DNA of 64,000 nucleotides, from assembly GCF_014654675.1 (NCBI RefSeq), contig NZ_BNBC01000029.1, positions 54,547 to 118,546 of the forward strand, written 5' to 3'. The notes under the pieces are model-generated. The model did not search any database. It was given only the letters and a program-made list of their open reading frames with translations, and had not been told where the DNA came from. The DNA is from Streptomyces spiralis. Lineage in GTDB: Bacteria > Actinomycetota > Actinomycetes > Streptomycetales > Streptomycetaceae. Every line of letters begins with the position of its first letter. Within the stretch, counting starts at the first letter, position 1. Position numbers and translations under genes: made by a program. Below are positions 17,130 through 28,433 of the stretch, one piece after another.

Positions 17130-17888
17130 TCAGACGTTCACACCGTGCTTGCGGAGGTAGGCGACCGGGTCGATGTCGGAGCCGTAGTCCGGGCTGGTGC
17201 GGGCCTCGAAGTGGAGGTGCGGTCCGGTGACGTTGCCGGTCGCGCCGGACAGGCCTATCTGCTGGCCCGGGACGACCTTCTGGCCCACCGAGACGCCGAT
17301 GGACGACAGGTGGCCGTACTGGGTGTACATGCCGTCGGCCATCCTGATCACGATCTGGTTGCCGTACGCCCCGCCCCAGCCGGTCTGCACGACGGTGCCG
17401 ACGCCGACGGCGTGCACGGCGGTGCCGCTCGCGGCGTGGAAGTCGATTCCGGTGTGGGAGCCGGAGGACCACAGGGAGCCGCCGGTCCGGTAGCCGGTGG
17501 AGACGTACGAGCCGGAGATCGGGGGCACGAAGGCGTTGAGGCGCTTGCGCTCGGCCTCGCGGGCGGCGCGCTCCTTGGCCTCGCGCTCCTTCTTCGCCAG
17601 CTCGGCGGCCTTCTGGCGCGCGGCCTCCTCGGCCTTCTTCTGCTCGGCGGCCTGCCGCTGGGCGGCGGCCTGGGCGTCGATCTTCTGGGCGACGCTGTCG
17701 CCGATGGTGATGACCGGGGTCAGGCCGGTCTCCTCGGGAGCGGGAGCCTCGGCGGCCAGGGCCGGTGCGGCGGCGAGAGTGCCGAGGACTCCGGTGGTGG
17801 TGAGCGCCGCGGCACCCACCGCGCGGGCGGTGGTGCGGTGCATCCGGCTGGGGCGGCGATGCTTCCCGGTGGCGCGCGTGAACGCCAT
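17130..17888 (-). CDS. Secreted M23 (LytM) peptidoglycan endopeptidase
   Basis: A 252-residue secreted protein that probably cuts peptide bridges in peptidoglycan. The signal peptide covers about residues 1-46 (cleavage near APALAAEA). Residues 65-118 form a Lys/Ala/Glu-rich coiled coil. The LytM domain (about 135-245) has all zinc and catalytic residues: H145 and D149 in HTGIDF, H193 in QYGHLS, and H224/H226 in HLHFE. The leader contains a c-di-AMP riboswitch, so the gene is probably switched off when the second messenger is high, as with other Streptomyces wall hydrolases. A terminator follows. The start ATG is at 17888. Confidence 0.95.
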   Translation of the reverse strand: MAFTRATGKHRRPSRMHRTTARAVGAAALTTTGVLGTLAAAPALAAEAPAPEETGLTPVITIGDSVAQKIDAQAAAQRQAAEQKKAEEAARQKAAELAKKEREAKERAAREAERKRLNAFVPPISGSYVSTGYRTGGSLWSSGSHTGIDFHAASGTAVHAVGVGTVVQTGWGGAYGNQIVIRMADGMYTQYGHLSSIGVSVGQKVVPGQQIGLSGATGNVTGPHLHFEARTSPDYGSDIDPVAYLRKHGVNV

Positions 17889-17904
17889 GTAGAGGCTGGT
17901 CCTT

Positions 17905-18060
17905 TCCTTCCTTCTCGCCTACCGGGTTAGCTGACGGGTTCGGAGCAGGAAGGTCTCCTACGGACCCCTCGCTGCGCGCGCGGGTGTCCGATTCACCCCA
18001 GGGACTGGTGGGTCCCCGGCTCCCCTGGCTCGCGCCGTACGGGGACTCGGCGATGGCTGT
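17905..18060 (-). promoter_or_regulatory. ydaO-yuaA (c-di-AMP) riboswitch
   Basis: On the minus strand the leader contains the conserved ydaO blocks in order: GCGAGCCAGGGGAGCCGGGG (near 18032-18013), CTGGGGTGAATC (near 18005-17993), AGGGGTCC (near 17970), CTCCGAACCCGTCAGCTAAC (near 17945-17927) and CCGGTAGGCG (near 17925-17916). This class binds c-di-AMP and usually turns expression off. It sits directly before the M23 peptidase, as in other actinomycetes. Outer boundaries are approximate. Confidence 0.92.
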
Positions 18061-18202
18061 CCGGTGCCGCGGGTGCGGCGCACTGCCCGACGAACAGCCG
18101 GACCGACGCTAGAGGGGGGCGCTGTCAATTCCCAAACGGATCCGGACTTTTGTAGCGCATGCCACAGGGCAGACAGGCAACCTCTCTCCCAATTCGGACA
18201 TC

Positions 18203-18240
18203 GTGGGGCCCTGGTGACGCTTCGGTCACCAGGGCCCCAC
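18203..18240. terminator. Strong hairpin downstream of the M16 operon
   Basis: A perfect 16-bp stem (18203-18218 with 18225-18240) with a GCTTCG loop lies 45 bases after the stop of the last M16 gene. It separates that operon from the riboswitch promoter region. Confidence 0.88.
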
Positions 18241-18285
18241 GCGCGCGTGCCCGCGTCCGCTGCCGGACGGTGTCCCCGAGGGCCG

Positions 18286-19674
18286 CTACTCGGCCGCGAC
18301 GACGCTCACCTGGCCGATGCCCAGGGCCTCCACGGGCTCCTTGATCTGCGCGGCGTCACCGACGAGGATCGTCACCAGCCGGTCCACCGGGAAGGCGCTG
18401 ACGACCGCCGCGGTGGCCTCCACCGTGCCGGTGGCGGCGAGCTGCTGATAGAGCGTCGCCTGGTAGTCGTCGGGCAGGTGCTGCTCGACCTGGTCGGCCA
18501 GCGTGCTCGCCACGGCGGCGGCCGTCTCGTACTTGAGCGGCGCCACACCGACGAGGTTCTGCACGGCGACGTCCCGCTCGGCGTCGGTGAGACCCTCGGC
18601 GGCGAGCTTGCGCAGCACCGTGAAGAGGTCGTCGAGCGCCGGGCCGGTGTTCGGCGTGTCGACCGAGCCGCTGATCGCGAGCATCGCGGCGCCCGAGCCG
18701 TCGGGGGCCGAGCGCAGCACCTGGCCGAACGCCCGCACACCGTAGGTGTAGCCCTTCTCCTCGCGCAGGACACGGTCCAGGCGGGAGGTGAGGGTGCCGC
18801 CGAGGCAGTAGGTGCCGAGCACCTGGGAGGGCCACACGCGGTCGTGCCGGTCGGCGCCGATGCGGCCGATGAGCAGCTGGGTCTGGACGGCGCCGGGGCG
18901 GTCCACGATGACCACGCGGCCGGTGTCGTCGGCGCGCACCGCCGGCACGGGCCGCGGCTTGGCCGACGAGCCGGTCCAGGCGCCCAGGGTCTCGCCGAGC
19001 AGCTCGTCGAGGTCGATGCCGGTGAGGTCGCCGACGACCACGGCGGTGGCCGTGGAGGGGCGGACGTGCCGGTCGTAGAAGGCACGTACGGCCGCCGCGT
19101 CGATGCCGCGGACGGTGTCCTCGGTGCCCTGGCGCGGGCGCGACATGCGCGCGGTGGCCGGGAACAGCTCCTTGGAGAGCTCCATGGCGGCGCGACGGGA
19201 GGGGTTCGCCAGCTCGTGCGGGATCTCGTCGAGCCGGTTGCGCACCAGCCGCTCGACCTCGGAGTCGGCGAACGCGGGCGCCCTGAGGGCGTCGGCGAGC
19301 AGGCCGAGTCCCTTGGCCAGGCGGGAGGCCGGGACCTCCAGGCTCAGCCGTACGCCGGGGTGGTCGGCGTGCGTGTCGAGGGTGGCGCCGGCACGCTCCA
19401 GCTCGGCGGCGAACTCCTCCGCGGAGTGCTTGTCGGTGCCCTCGGAGAAGGCCCGAGCCATGATCGTGGCGACACCGTCCAGGCCGGCCGGCTCGGCGTC
19501 CAGCGGGGCGTCCAGCAGCACCTCGACGGCGACGACCTGCTGGCCGGGGCGGTGGCAGCGCAGGACGGTCATGCCGTTGTCCAGCGTGTCGCGCTCGGGC
19601 GCCGGGAACGCCCACGGCTTGGCCTCGCCCGCCTTGGGCTGGGGGTGGAAGTCCATCGTGGCGAGCTCGGTCAC
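18286..19674 (-). CDS. M16-family peptidase partner subunit without zinc motif
   Basis: A 462-residue protein with the two-lobe insulinase (M16) fold. It lacks the HxxEH zinc motif, but keeps the C-terminal Arg/Tyr element (GYTYGVRAF near residue 320) that helps hold substrate in the non-catalytic subunit of two-chain M16B enzymes. It is therefore probably the inactive half of a heterodimer with the gene upstream. The GTG at 19674 overlaps the stop of that gene by four bases (GTGA), so both chains are made together. Cytosolic, no signal peptide. Role probably peptide turnover. Confidence 0.9.
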   Translation of the reverse strand: MTELATMDFHPQPKAGEAKPWAFPAPERDTLDNGMTVLRCHRPGQQVVAVEVLLDAPLDAEPAGLDGVATIMARAFSEGTDKHSAEEFAAELERAGATLDTHADHPGVRLSLEVPASRLAKGLGLLADALRAPAFADSEVERLVRNRLDEIPHELANPSRRAAMELSKELFPATARMSRPRQGTEDTVRGIDAAAVRAFYDRHVRPSTATAVVVGDLTGIDLDELLGETLGAWTGSSAKPRPVPAVRADDTGRVVIVDRPGAVQTQLLIGRIGADRHDRVWPSQVLGTYCLGGTLTSRLDRVLREEKGYTYGVRAFGQVLRSAPDGSGAAMLAISGSVDTPNTGPALDDLFTVLRKLAAEGLTDAERDVAVQNLVGVAPLKYETAAAVASTLADQVEQHLPDDYQATLYQQLAATGTVEATAAVVSAFPVDRLVTILVGDAAQIKEPVEALGIGQVSVVAAE

Positions 19675-21050
19675 TTCGCCGCCTCCTCGGTGTCGTCGGT
19701 GGCCGCGGCGTCCGCGTCCTTGGCGTCGCCTGCTTCGGAAGTGTCGGCGGTGGTCGGCTCGTAGACGAGCACCGCGCGGTTGTCGGGACGCAGGCGCGCC
19801 TTGGCGACCTCCTGGACCTCCTCGGGCGTAACCTCCAGGACGCGCTTGACGGCGGTCAGGGCGAGCTGCGGGTCGCCGAAGAGGACCGCGTACCGGCACA
19901 GCTCGTCCGCGCGGCCGGCGACAGTGCCGAGCCGGTCCAGCCACTCGCGCTCCAGCTGGGCCTGGGCACGCTCCATCTCCTCGGCCGTGGGCCCCTCCTC
20001 GGCGAACCGGGCGAGCTCCTCGTCGATGGCGGTCTCGATGACCGGGACCTCGACGTCGCCGGAGGTCTTCACGTCCAGCCAGCCCAGGGAGGGCGCCCCG
20101 GCCAGCCGCAGCAGGCCGAACCCGGCCGCGACGGCGGTACGGTCGCGGCGCACCAGGCGGTTGTAGAGGCGGGAGGACTCGCCGCCGCCCAGGATGGTCA
20201 GGGCGAGGTCGGCCGCGTCGCACGCGCGCGTGCCGTCGTGCGGGAGCCGGTAGGCGGCCATCAGGGCGCGCGCCGGGACCTCCTCCTCGATCACCTCGCG
20301 CAGCTGGTCGCCGATGGTCTCGGGCAGCGAGCCGTCGCGGGGTGCGGGCTTGCCGTCGTGGGACGGGATGGAGCCGAAGTACTTCTCGATCCAGGCCAGC
20401 GTCTGCTGCGGGTCGATGTCGCCGACGACCGAGAGGACGGCGTTGTTGGGGGCGTAGTACGTGCGGAAGAACGCGCGGGCGTCCTCCAGGGTGGCCGCGT
20501 CCAGGTCCGCCATGGAACCGATGGGCGTGTGGTGGTACGGGTGGCCCTCCGGGTAGGCGAGGGCGGTCAGCTTCTCGAAGGCGGTGCCGTAGGGGACGTT
20601 GTCGTACCTCTGCCGGCGCTCGTTCTTCACGACGTCCCGCTGGTTCTCCATCGACTCGTCGTCGAGGGCGGCGAGCAGGGAGCCCATGCGGTCGGCCTCC
20701 AGCCAGAGGGCGAGCTCCAGCTGGTGGGCGGGCATGGTCTCGAAGTAGTTGGTGCGCTCGAAGCTGGTGGTGCCGTTGAGCGAGCCGCCGGCGCCCTGCA
20801 CCAGCTCGAAGTGACCGTTCCCCTTCACCTGGCCGGAGCCCTGGAACATCAGGTGCTCGAAAAGGTGAGCCAGTCCGGTGCGTCCCTTGACCTCGTGGCG
20901 GGAGCCGACGTCGTACCAGAGGCACACCGCCGCGACCGGGGTCAGGTGGTCCTCGGAGAGCACCACGCGCAGACCGTTGGCCAGGCGGTGCTCGGTCGCT
21001 GTCAGGCCGCCGGAGCCTGCCTCGGCTGTGGCCGTGTGACCCATGGGCAT
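19671..21050 (-). CDS. M16-family zinc metallopeptidase (catalytic subunit)
   Basis: A 459-residue peptidase with the inverted zinc motif HLFEH (62-66) and a downstream Glu-rich helix (ENQRDVVKNE, near 130-140) for the third ligand. The C-terminus is an Ala/Asp/Glu-rich tail. It pairs with the zinc-less subunit encoded immediately downstream with a GTGA overlap. I chose the ATG at 21050 (MPMGHT) over 21044 because AAGGGA sits about 8 bases before it. No signal peptide, so it acts in the cytosol. The operon starts in a 1.2-kb repeat-rich region shared with parC. Confidence 0.92.
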   Translation of the reverse strand: MPMGHTATAEAGSGGLTATEHRLANGLRVVLSEDHLTPVAAVCLWYDVGSRHEVKGRTGLAHLFEHLMFQGSGQVKGNGHFELVQGAGGSLNGTTSFERTNYFETMPAHQLELALWLEADRMGSLLAALDDESMENQRDVVKNERRQRYDNVPYGTAFEKLTALAYPEGHPYHHTPIGSMADLDAATLEDARAFFRTYYAPNNAVLSVVGDIDPQQTLAWIEKYFGSIPSHDGKPAPRDGSLPETIGDQLREVIEEEVPARALMAAYRLPHDGTRACDAADLALTILGGGESSRLYNRLVRRDRTAVAAGFGLLRLAGAPSLGWLDVKTSGDVEVPVIETAIDEELARFAEEGPTAEEMERAQAQLEREWLDRLGTVAGRADELCRYAVLFGDPQLALTAVKRVLEVTPEEVQEVAKARLRPDNRAVLVYEPTTADTSEAGDAKDADAAATDDTEEAAK

Positions 21051-21521
21051 GTACGTCCCTTCGATCGCGGTGGCGGTCCGCAAACCGCCCTTCTCCTGCC
21101 GGTCCTGCCACTGTATGCAAGCGCACGGACCCCTGGCGAAGTTCCCGAACCCCGTACGCCGAGAGCGAGAACGAAAGAAAGCGAATGCCTGGCCGAAACG
21201 GCCTCCGGGCGGGGACGGCGACGGCGTCCGTCGAGGAGGTGCGAGGGGCCTCGGGTGGAGGTGCGGGCCGGGGCCTCGGGTGATGTGTCGGGGGCGGGTC
21301 GGGAGGAGATGCGGGGGCGTCGGGCGGGTGGCCGCCGGGAGCATTGATCGCGGCACGCCGGGGCCTTGAGCGCGGACCGCCGGGGTGAGGGCGTGGGCCG
21401 CACGGGACGCGGGGCGGCGGCCCACCGAGGCGTCGGGCGGGTGCCACCAGGGGCCGAGGCGTGGACCCGCCCCGAGCGCGGCCGGGACCGCCGGAGCCTG
21501 GGTCGGCGGGGCAGGCACGCC

Positions 21522-21585
21522 GGTCGGCGCGGCTCGGGCCGGGCCGGGCACAGCTGGTCGGCGCGGCTCGGGCCGGGCCGGGCAC
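21522..21585. repeat. 30-bp direct repeat pair
   Basis: An identical 30-bp element, beginning GGTCGGCGCGGCTCGGGCCG, occurs at 21522-21551 and 21556-21585. Its first 26 bases recur at 21862-21887, and a looser copy lies near 21734. The region is non-coding. Confidence 0.85.
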
Positions 21586-21777
21586 GGTCGGCGGGGCGAG
21601 CCGTGGCGGACGGCGGAGAGGCCTTGCGGACGGCTGGACGCCGAGGCTTGGCGGACCGGACGGCCGGACGCGGAGCGCGGGCGGACGGCGGAGCGTAGGC
21701 CGAGGCCGACAGCCGAGACGGGCCGAACAGACGGTCGGCAAGGCTCGGGCCGGAGCGGGCAGCCGGGCGAGCGCGCC

Positions 21778-21882
21778 GGTCGGCACGGCGGCGCGGCCGG
21801 TCGGCACGGCGGCACGGTCGGTCGGCACGGCGGCACGGTCGGTCGGCGCGGCGGCACGGTCGGTCGGCGCGGCTCGGGCCGG
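21778..21882. repeat. Five tandem copies of a 21-bp unit
   Basis: Units of GGTCGGCACGGCGGCACGGT plus C occupy 21778-21798, 21799-21819, 21820-21840, 21841-21861 and 21862-21882. Units 2 and 3 are identical, and the last half of unit 5 diverges into the 30-bp element. The 21-bp period keeps a reading frame open (a 7-residue repeat in translation), but the setting is intergenic. Confidence 0.88.
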
Positions 21883-22258
21883 GCCGGAGTGGTCATCGGG
21901 TGTGCCCGGGTGGTCGGCTCGGTGCGGGTCGAAGCGGGTGGTGGGGAACTCGCCTACGGTCCGCGCGGCGTCCCCGTCTCGATCGTCACGGTCCCCTTGC
22001 GCCGGGCGTGGCGGTGGGGTGCTGAGGTGCCCGGTCGGTGGGCTGGGGCGGGGTCGTGTCCGGGTTGTCAGTGCGGCGCGCCACAATGGTCCGCGTCAGA
22101 TCCCGTCACACGCTTCAGCAAGAGTGAGCCGAAGTGGCGCGTCGGTGTCGACGGGGCGGGCGCGCACGGGCCCGGGAGGGCCCAGCGCGGTCGCCCCGCC
22201 GAGACCGGCATGAGCGCCCCGTAGGCGAGCGATCAGAGTTCAGGAGGAGCCGGCAGCG

Positions 22259-24711
<2,453 letters not shown>

Positions 24712-24715
<4 letters not shown>

Positions 24716-25830
24716 ACCGGCGGTTCCTCGCTCCCCTGCTCGTCCTCGGGTTCCCGGACGTAGCGCAGGACGCCCCACATGCCGTGCTCGTCGGCGTGTG
24801 GGGCGTCGTTCTTGCACGCCTGCAGTTCCTTGCCGAGGAGCGGTGCGTCGATGCCGGAGCCGATGAGCACCAGCTGGGTGAGGCGGGGCTGTTCACCGGC
24901 CGGCCAGCGCTCCGGGTAGAAGCGCAGGAAGCGCCCCACGGCGTGCACGGCGTAGCGGTTGCGCCGGTCGTGGGGGCCGAAGTCGACGTATCCCTTGATC
25001 CGGTAGAGCCCCTCGGGCCTGCTGTCGAGGAACCGCATCAGCCGACGGGGGTCGAGCGGCACGTCGGAGACGAAGGAGAGGCTGTCGTAGTCGGCGTGCA
25101 GATGCCCGGCGTGACGGCCGTGGGGATCGTCCTCGTCGGCCGTCGACAGATCGTCGAAGGACAGCTGCCCGATGCGCTCCTCGTGCGGCCTGCGCTCGAA
25201 GAGGAACTCGGGGTCGACACGGCCGTAGGTCGCCGGCACGACGGCCGCCCCGTCGACGAGGGACCGTACGGTCGCGAGCACCCGCTCCGCGTCGTCGGCC
25301 CGGTCGGCCTTGTTGACGACGACGAGGTCCGCGAGCGCCAGATGCCGGTCGATCTCGGGATGCCTCGCGCGCGTGTCGTCGAACTCGGCGGCGTCCACGA
25401 CCTCGACGAGGCCGCCGTAGACGACCCTGGGGTTCTCGCTGGCCAGGACCATGCGGACGAGTTCCTGGGGTTCGGCGAGCCCGCTGGCCTCGATGACGAT
25501 CACGTCGATGCCGACCCCGGGGCGGGTGAGCCGGTCGAGATAGAGATCGAGCTCTCCTGCGTCGACGGCGCAGCACAGGCACCCGTTGCCGAGGGAGACG
25601 GTGGAGTCGCCGAGCGCGCCCGCGACCGCCATGGCGTCGATCTCGATGGCGCCGAAGTCGTTGACGATCGCGCCGATACGGCTGCCGCCACTGTGGTGGA
25701 GGAGGTGGTTGAGCAGGGTGGTCTTCCCGGAACCGAGGAATCCGGCGAGCACGAGGACCGGGATCTGACCACCGGTCCCGCCCGGGCTCGGACTCGGGTT
25801 CGGATCCGGGTTCCGGCTCGGCTGGCTCAC
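24712..25830 (-). CDS. CobW/COG0523-family GTPase (metallochaperone type)
   Basis: A P-loop GTPase of 372 residues. Walker A is GFLGSGKTT (30-38), the metal-binding CxCC is GCLCC (83-87), the NKAD specificity motif is near 190, and a C-terminal CobW domain (about 250-360) has a His-rich segment HGRHAGHLHAD before it. Relatives insert or deliver zinc, cobalt or iron. The metal cannot be deduced. I chose the GTG at 25830, which follows GAGAGAGG; the N-terminus is then an unusual Asn/Pro/Asp/Ser repeat. The stop overlaps the parC stop in a CTAG palindrome. I see no clear Zur box upstream. Confidence 0.88.
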
Positions 25831-26150
25831 CGCGCGACCTCTCTCACACCGACGCGTGCACCGGCTCACGGCCGCGGTGCACCTGGGACAACTGAATGCC
25901 GACCCAGGATACGAGCCGCGCGAATCACGCCGAAGTGAACGATTGTTAGCCGCACTTGCGGGGCAGACGTTGGACATGGCGCCGGAGTGTGCGACCCTCG
26001 CTTCCCTCCGTGCGCCTCCTCTCCGCCTCCCCGCCGATCAGAGCCGCTCGGCACCCTGGGAGACGGCAAGCGCCGCCCACCGCTCGCCGGTCCCCGTCAC
26101 CCGCCCCAGCCCCGACGACCGGCGGACGGCCGCCTGATACGGGGGTTGAC
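25831..26150. other. Divergent intergenic region between CobW and DUF6082 genes
   Basis: A 320-base gap with the promoters of both flanking genes. An A/T-richer patch near 25935-25955 (GTGAACGATTGTTAGC) is the likeliest promoter element. I see no further gene, repeat or hairpin of note. Confidence 0.5.
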
Positions 26151-26711
26151 ATGGTCATTCAGAAAAATGCCGCGGGGAGGTTCAGCTCCGCCGCGGCCGG
26201 TCTGCTGTGCGCCACCGCCATGCTGACGGTGGCCGCACGCCGGCACCGCCTGGAGGCGGAACGTCTGCAGATTCGGCGGCTCGAACTGGAGGAGCTGACG
26301 TCCCAGCGCCAGGCGCGGACGCATCAGCAACGCATGCACTGGGAACTGCTGTCCCGGGCGATCGACGACCCGTACCTGGCCACGGTGATCGACACGTACG
26401 ACAAGAGCATCCCCGCCGAGAAACGCCGCCAGTTCTTCTACGCCAACGCCTGGTACACGCATCTCCTCCACCTGCACTGGGCGGGAGATCTCGATCTGAA
26501 GGAGTGGTACTCCCAACTGCGGGAGTTCTTCCAAAGTCCGGTCTTCCGGGAGTACTGGGAGGCGTCGCGACACATGCGGGCCGCGCTGAACCAGTCGTCG
26601 GACGAGGCTCGGCTGGGCCGTATCGCCGACGGTCTGGTCGAGGAACTCGACGAGGCCGCCACGGACGAGTGGTGGGTGGTGGGCACACTGCCGGATGACA
26701 CAACTGAGTGA
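26151..26711 (+). CDS. DUF6082-like membrane-anchored protein
   Basis: A 186-residue protein with one N-terminal hydrophobic segment (about 12-30), then a charged helical stretch (RLEAERLQIRRLELEEL) and a helical domain with conserved aromatic residues (YANAWYTHLLHL, REYWEASRHMR). It resembles the Streptomyces DUF6082 proteins, whose role is unknown. The ATG at 26151 is preceded by GGGGGTTGAC, a weak ribosome site. A 78-residue gene follows in the same direction after 95 bases and may belong with it. No enzyme motif is visible. Confidence 0.75.
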   Translation: MVIQKNAAGRFSSAAAGLLCATAMLTVAARRHRLEAERLQIRRLELEELTSQRQARTHQQRMHWELLSRAIDDPYLATVIDTYDKSIPAEKRRQFFYANAWYTHLLHLHWAGDLDLKEWYSQLREFFQSPVFREYWEASRHMRAALNQSSDEARLGRIADGLVEELDEAATDEWWVVGTLPDDTTE

Positions 26712-26806
26712 ACTTCTGGCCACTTCAGCCACAAGTGTGTCTCCGACACCAGTAACGTGCTCCCCATAGAATCCCCCAGCTTTTTGCCCGTGAGGATCCA
26801 GTACCT

Positions 26807-27043
26807 TTGAAGATCGTGCGCCGCATCGGTGTGCCCCCAAGTGCCCGAGGCAGTAACTCAGGTTCCACATGCCCGGACCTGTTCGAGCTGAGCGACGGAA
26901 ACTTCGCCGTCATCGGCACCGAAGCCACCGAGGCGCTGGAGCGGGAACTGCCCGCCGACGCCTCCCGCGCGGACTACGAACGCATCGTGGTCGTCAGCCG
27001 GGAGACGCTGATCCGCGCCAAGGCGGACATTCCCGACGCCTGA
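26807..27043 (+). CDS. Small hypothetical protein, 78 aa
   Basis: A small soluble protein. The middle reads as an alternating strand/helix pattern (CPDLFELSDGNFAVIGTEAT, then an acidic helix and YERIVVVSRETLIRAK). Similar small proteins are widespread in Streptomyces and often lie near regulators, but I cannot name a function. The start is a TTG at 26807 with GAGGA 10 bases before it. It lies after the DUF6082 gene with its own spacing. Confidence 0.65.
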   Translation: MKIVRRIGVPPSARGSNSGSTCPDLFELSDGNFAVIGTEATEALERELPADASRADYERIVVVSRETLIRAKADIPDA

Positions 27044-27216
27044 ACCATCACGGGAGACCGCGTCCACCCCACAGGCGTCCCGTCCCCGCACCGGCCGCAC
27101 GCGCAACCGCCCACCGAGCCGGACCGTCCCTCCGTCGAGCAGTCCGGCACCCCGTCCCTGCTCGACGCCCACCGATGAGGCCTGGCGCCCGAACGGCACC
27201 AGGCCGCACGCGTCTT

Positions 27217-28383
27217 TCAGGCCGCCTCGGGCACCTCCACCGGCGGGACCGGACCGACATACCGCGCCACCGGCCTGATGATCTTCGAGTCCTCCGCCTG
27301 TTCGAGGATGTTCGCGCTCCAGCCCACCACTCGGGCCGCCGCGAAGGTCGGGGTGAACATCTCGCGGGGCAGGCCGCAGAGTTCCATGACGACGCCCGCG
27401 TAGAACTCGACGTTCGTATGGAGTTCTCGGCCGGGCTTGAGCTCGGCGAGTATCGCCTCCACGCGGCGCTCGACCTCGACGGCGAACTCGACCCGCGGCC
27501 CGCCGAACCCCTGGGCGATCTCGCGCAGCATGCGGGAGCGGGGGTCCTCGGTGCGGTAGACGGCGTGGCCGAAGCCCATGATGCGCTCACCGGCCAGGAC
27601 ACGGTCACGGATCCAGGAGTCGATCCGGTCCGGGGTACCGATCGCGTCCAGGGTGTCCAGGGCCCTGCTGGGCGCGCCTCCGTGGAGCGGCCCCGACAGG
27701 GCGCCCACGGCGCCCACCAGGCAGGCCGCCACGTCCGCCCCGGTCGACGCGATCACCCGCGCCGTGAAGGTCGACGCGTTGAAGCCGTGATCAATGGTTG
27801 AGATCAAGTACTGCTCGACGGCCCGGGCGTGCCGTACGTCCGGTGCCGAACCGGTCAGCATGTAGAGGTAGTTCGCCGCGTAGGAGAGGTCCTCTCGCGG
27901 CTCCACCGGTTCGAGCCCCTGCACCAGCCGGTACAGCGCGGTGAGCAGCGTCGGCACGGCGGCACAGGCCACCAGCGTGTCCTGGCGCCTGCGGGCCGCG
28001 TCGATGTCGTACACCGGCTGGAATCCCTGGGCCGCCCCGAGCACGGACAGCGCCGTGCGCAGGCCGGAGAGCGGGCCGGAACGGGTGCTCGCCGCCGCGA
28101 CGGCCGGCAGTGCCGCCCGGACCTCCTCGGGCAGCCGGCGCAGCGCGGCGGTCCGGGCGGCGAAGGCCTCGCTCTGCCGCGCGTCGGGGAGCTCCCCGTG
28201 CGCGAGCAGGTACCAGACGTCCTCGAAGCGGCGGGTGCGGGCGAGCTCGACGGCCGAGTACTGGCGGTAGTGGTAGAAGCCCTCGAGCCCACGGACGTCA
28301 CCGATTCGGGTGTCGGTGACCACGACTCCCGCGAGGCCCCGCGGTGCGTCGACAAGAGTGGTTGCGGCCCTGTTGCTGGACAT
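27217..28383 (-). CDS. Citrate synthase homologue
   Basis: A 388-residue member of the citrate/2-methylcitrate synthase family, which condenses acetyl-CoA or propionyl-CoA with oxaloacetate. The two catalytic-loop histidines are present, in LSGPLHGGAP and GFGHAVYRTEDPR. The third catalytic residue, usually Asp in NVDFYSG, is Glu here (NVEFYAG, E326), which is unusual. The ATG at 28383 has an excellent GGGAGGAAAC. It is divergent from a second citrate-synthase homologue across 107 bases that contain an A/T-rich palindrome. Activity is likely but may be altered. It is probably not the main TCA enzyme. Confidence 0.88.
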   Translation of the reverse strand: MSSNRAATTLVDAPRGLAGVVVTDTRIGDVRGLEGFYHYRQYSAVELARTRRFEDVWYLLAHGELPDARQSEAFAARTAALRRLPEEVRAALPAVAAASTRSGPLSGLRTALSVLGAAQGFQPVYDIDAARRRQDTLVACAAVPTLLTALYRLVQGLEPVEPREDLSYAANYLYMLTGSAPDVRHARAVEQYLISTIDHGFNASTFTARVIASTGADVAACLVGAVGALSGPLHGGAPSRALDTLDAIGTPDRIDSWIRDRVLAGERIMGFGHAVYRTEDPRSRMLREIAQGFGGPRVEFAVEVERRVEAILAELKPGRELHTNVEFYAGVVMELCGLPREMFTPTFAAARVVGWSANILEQAEDSKIIRPVARYVGPVPPVEVPEAA

Positions 28384-28433
28384 GTTTCCTCCCATGGACT
28401 TGAGCCGACTGTCCATGCTTGACTCTATCGCTG

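Larger units (their letters stand above)
21051..22258. other. 1.2-kb GC-only intergenic region upstream of parC
   Basis: There is no convincing gene. Long open frames exist only because stops are rare at this base composition, and their products are monotonous Arg/Gly/Pro/Ala strings. The middle (about 21395-21900) is repeat-rich. The right part (22080-22258) is more complex, with the parC ribosome binding site AGGAGGAG, and must hold its promoter. The M16 operon promoter lies near 21060-21180, which is less GC-rich. Confidence 0.6.

Noticed and set aside
21385..22224. Long open frames in the gap upstream of parC, including a 279-codon frame
   Set aside because: Products are monotonous Gly/Arg/Ala/Pro strings produced by 21-bp and 30-bp repeats; no ribosome site and no domain. 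I treat it as non-coding.
25926..25960. Possible Zur box upstream of the CobW-type GTPase
   Set aside because: GTGAACGATTGTTAGC has only weak symmetry and too few matches to the Zur consensus.
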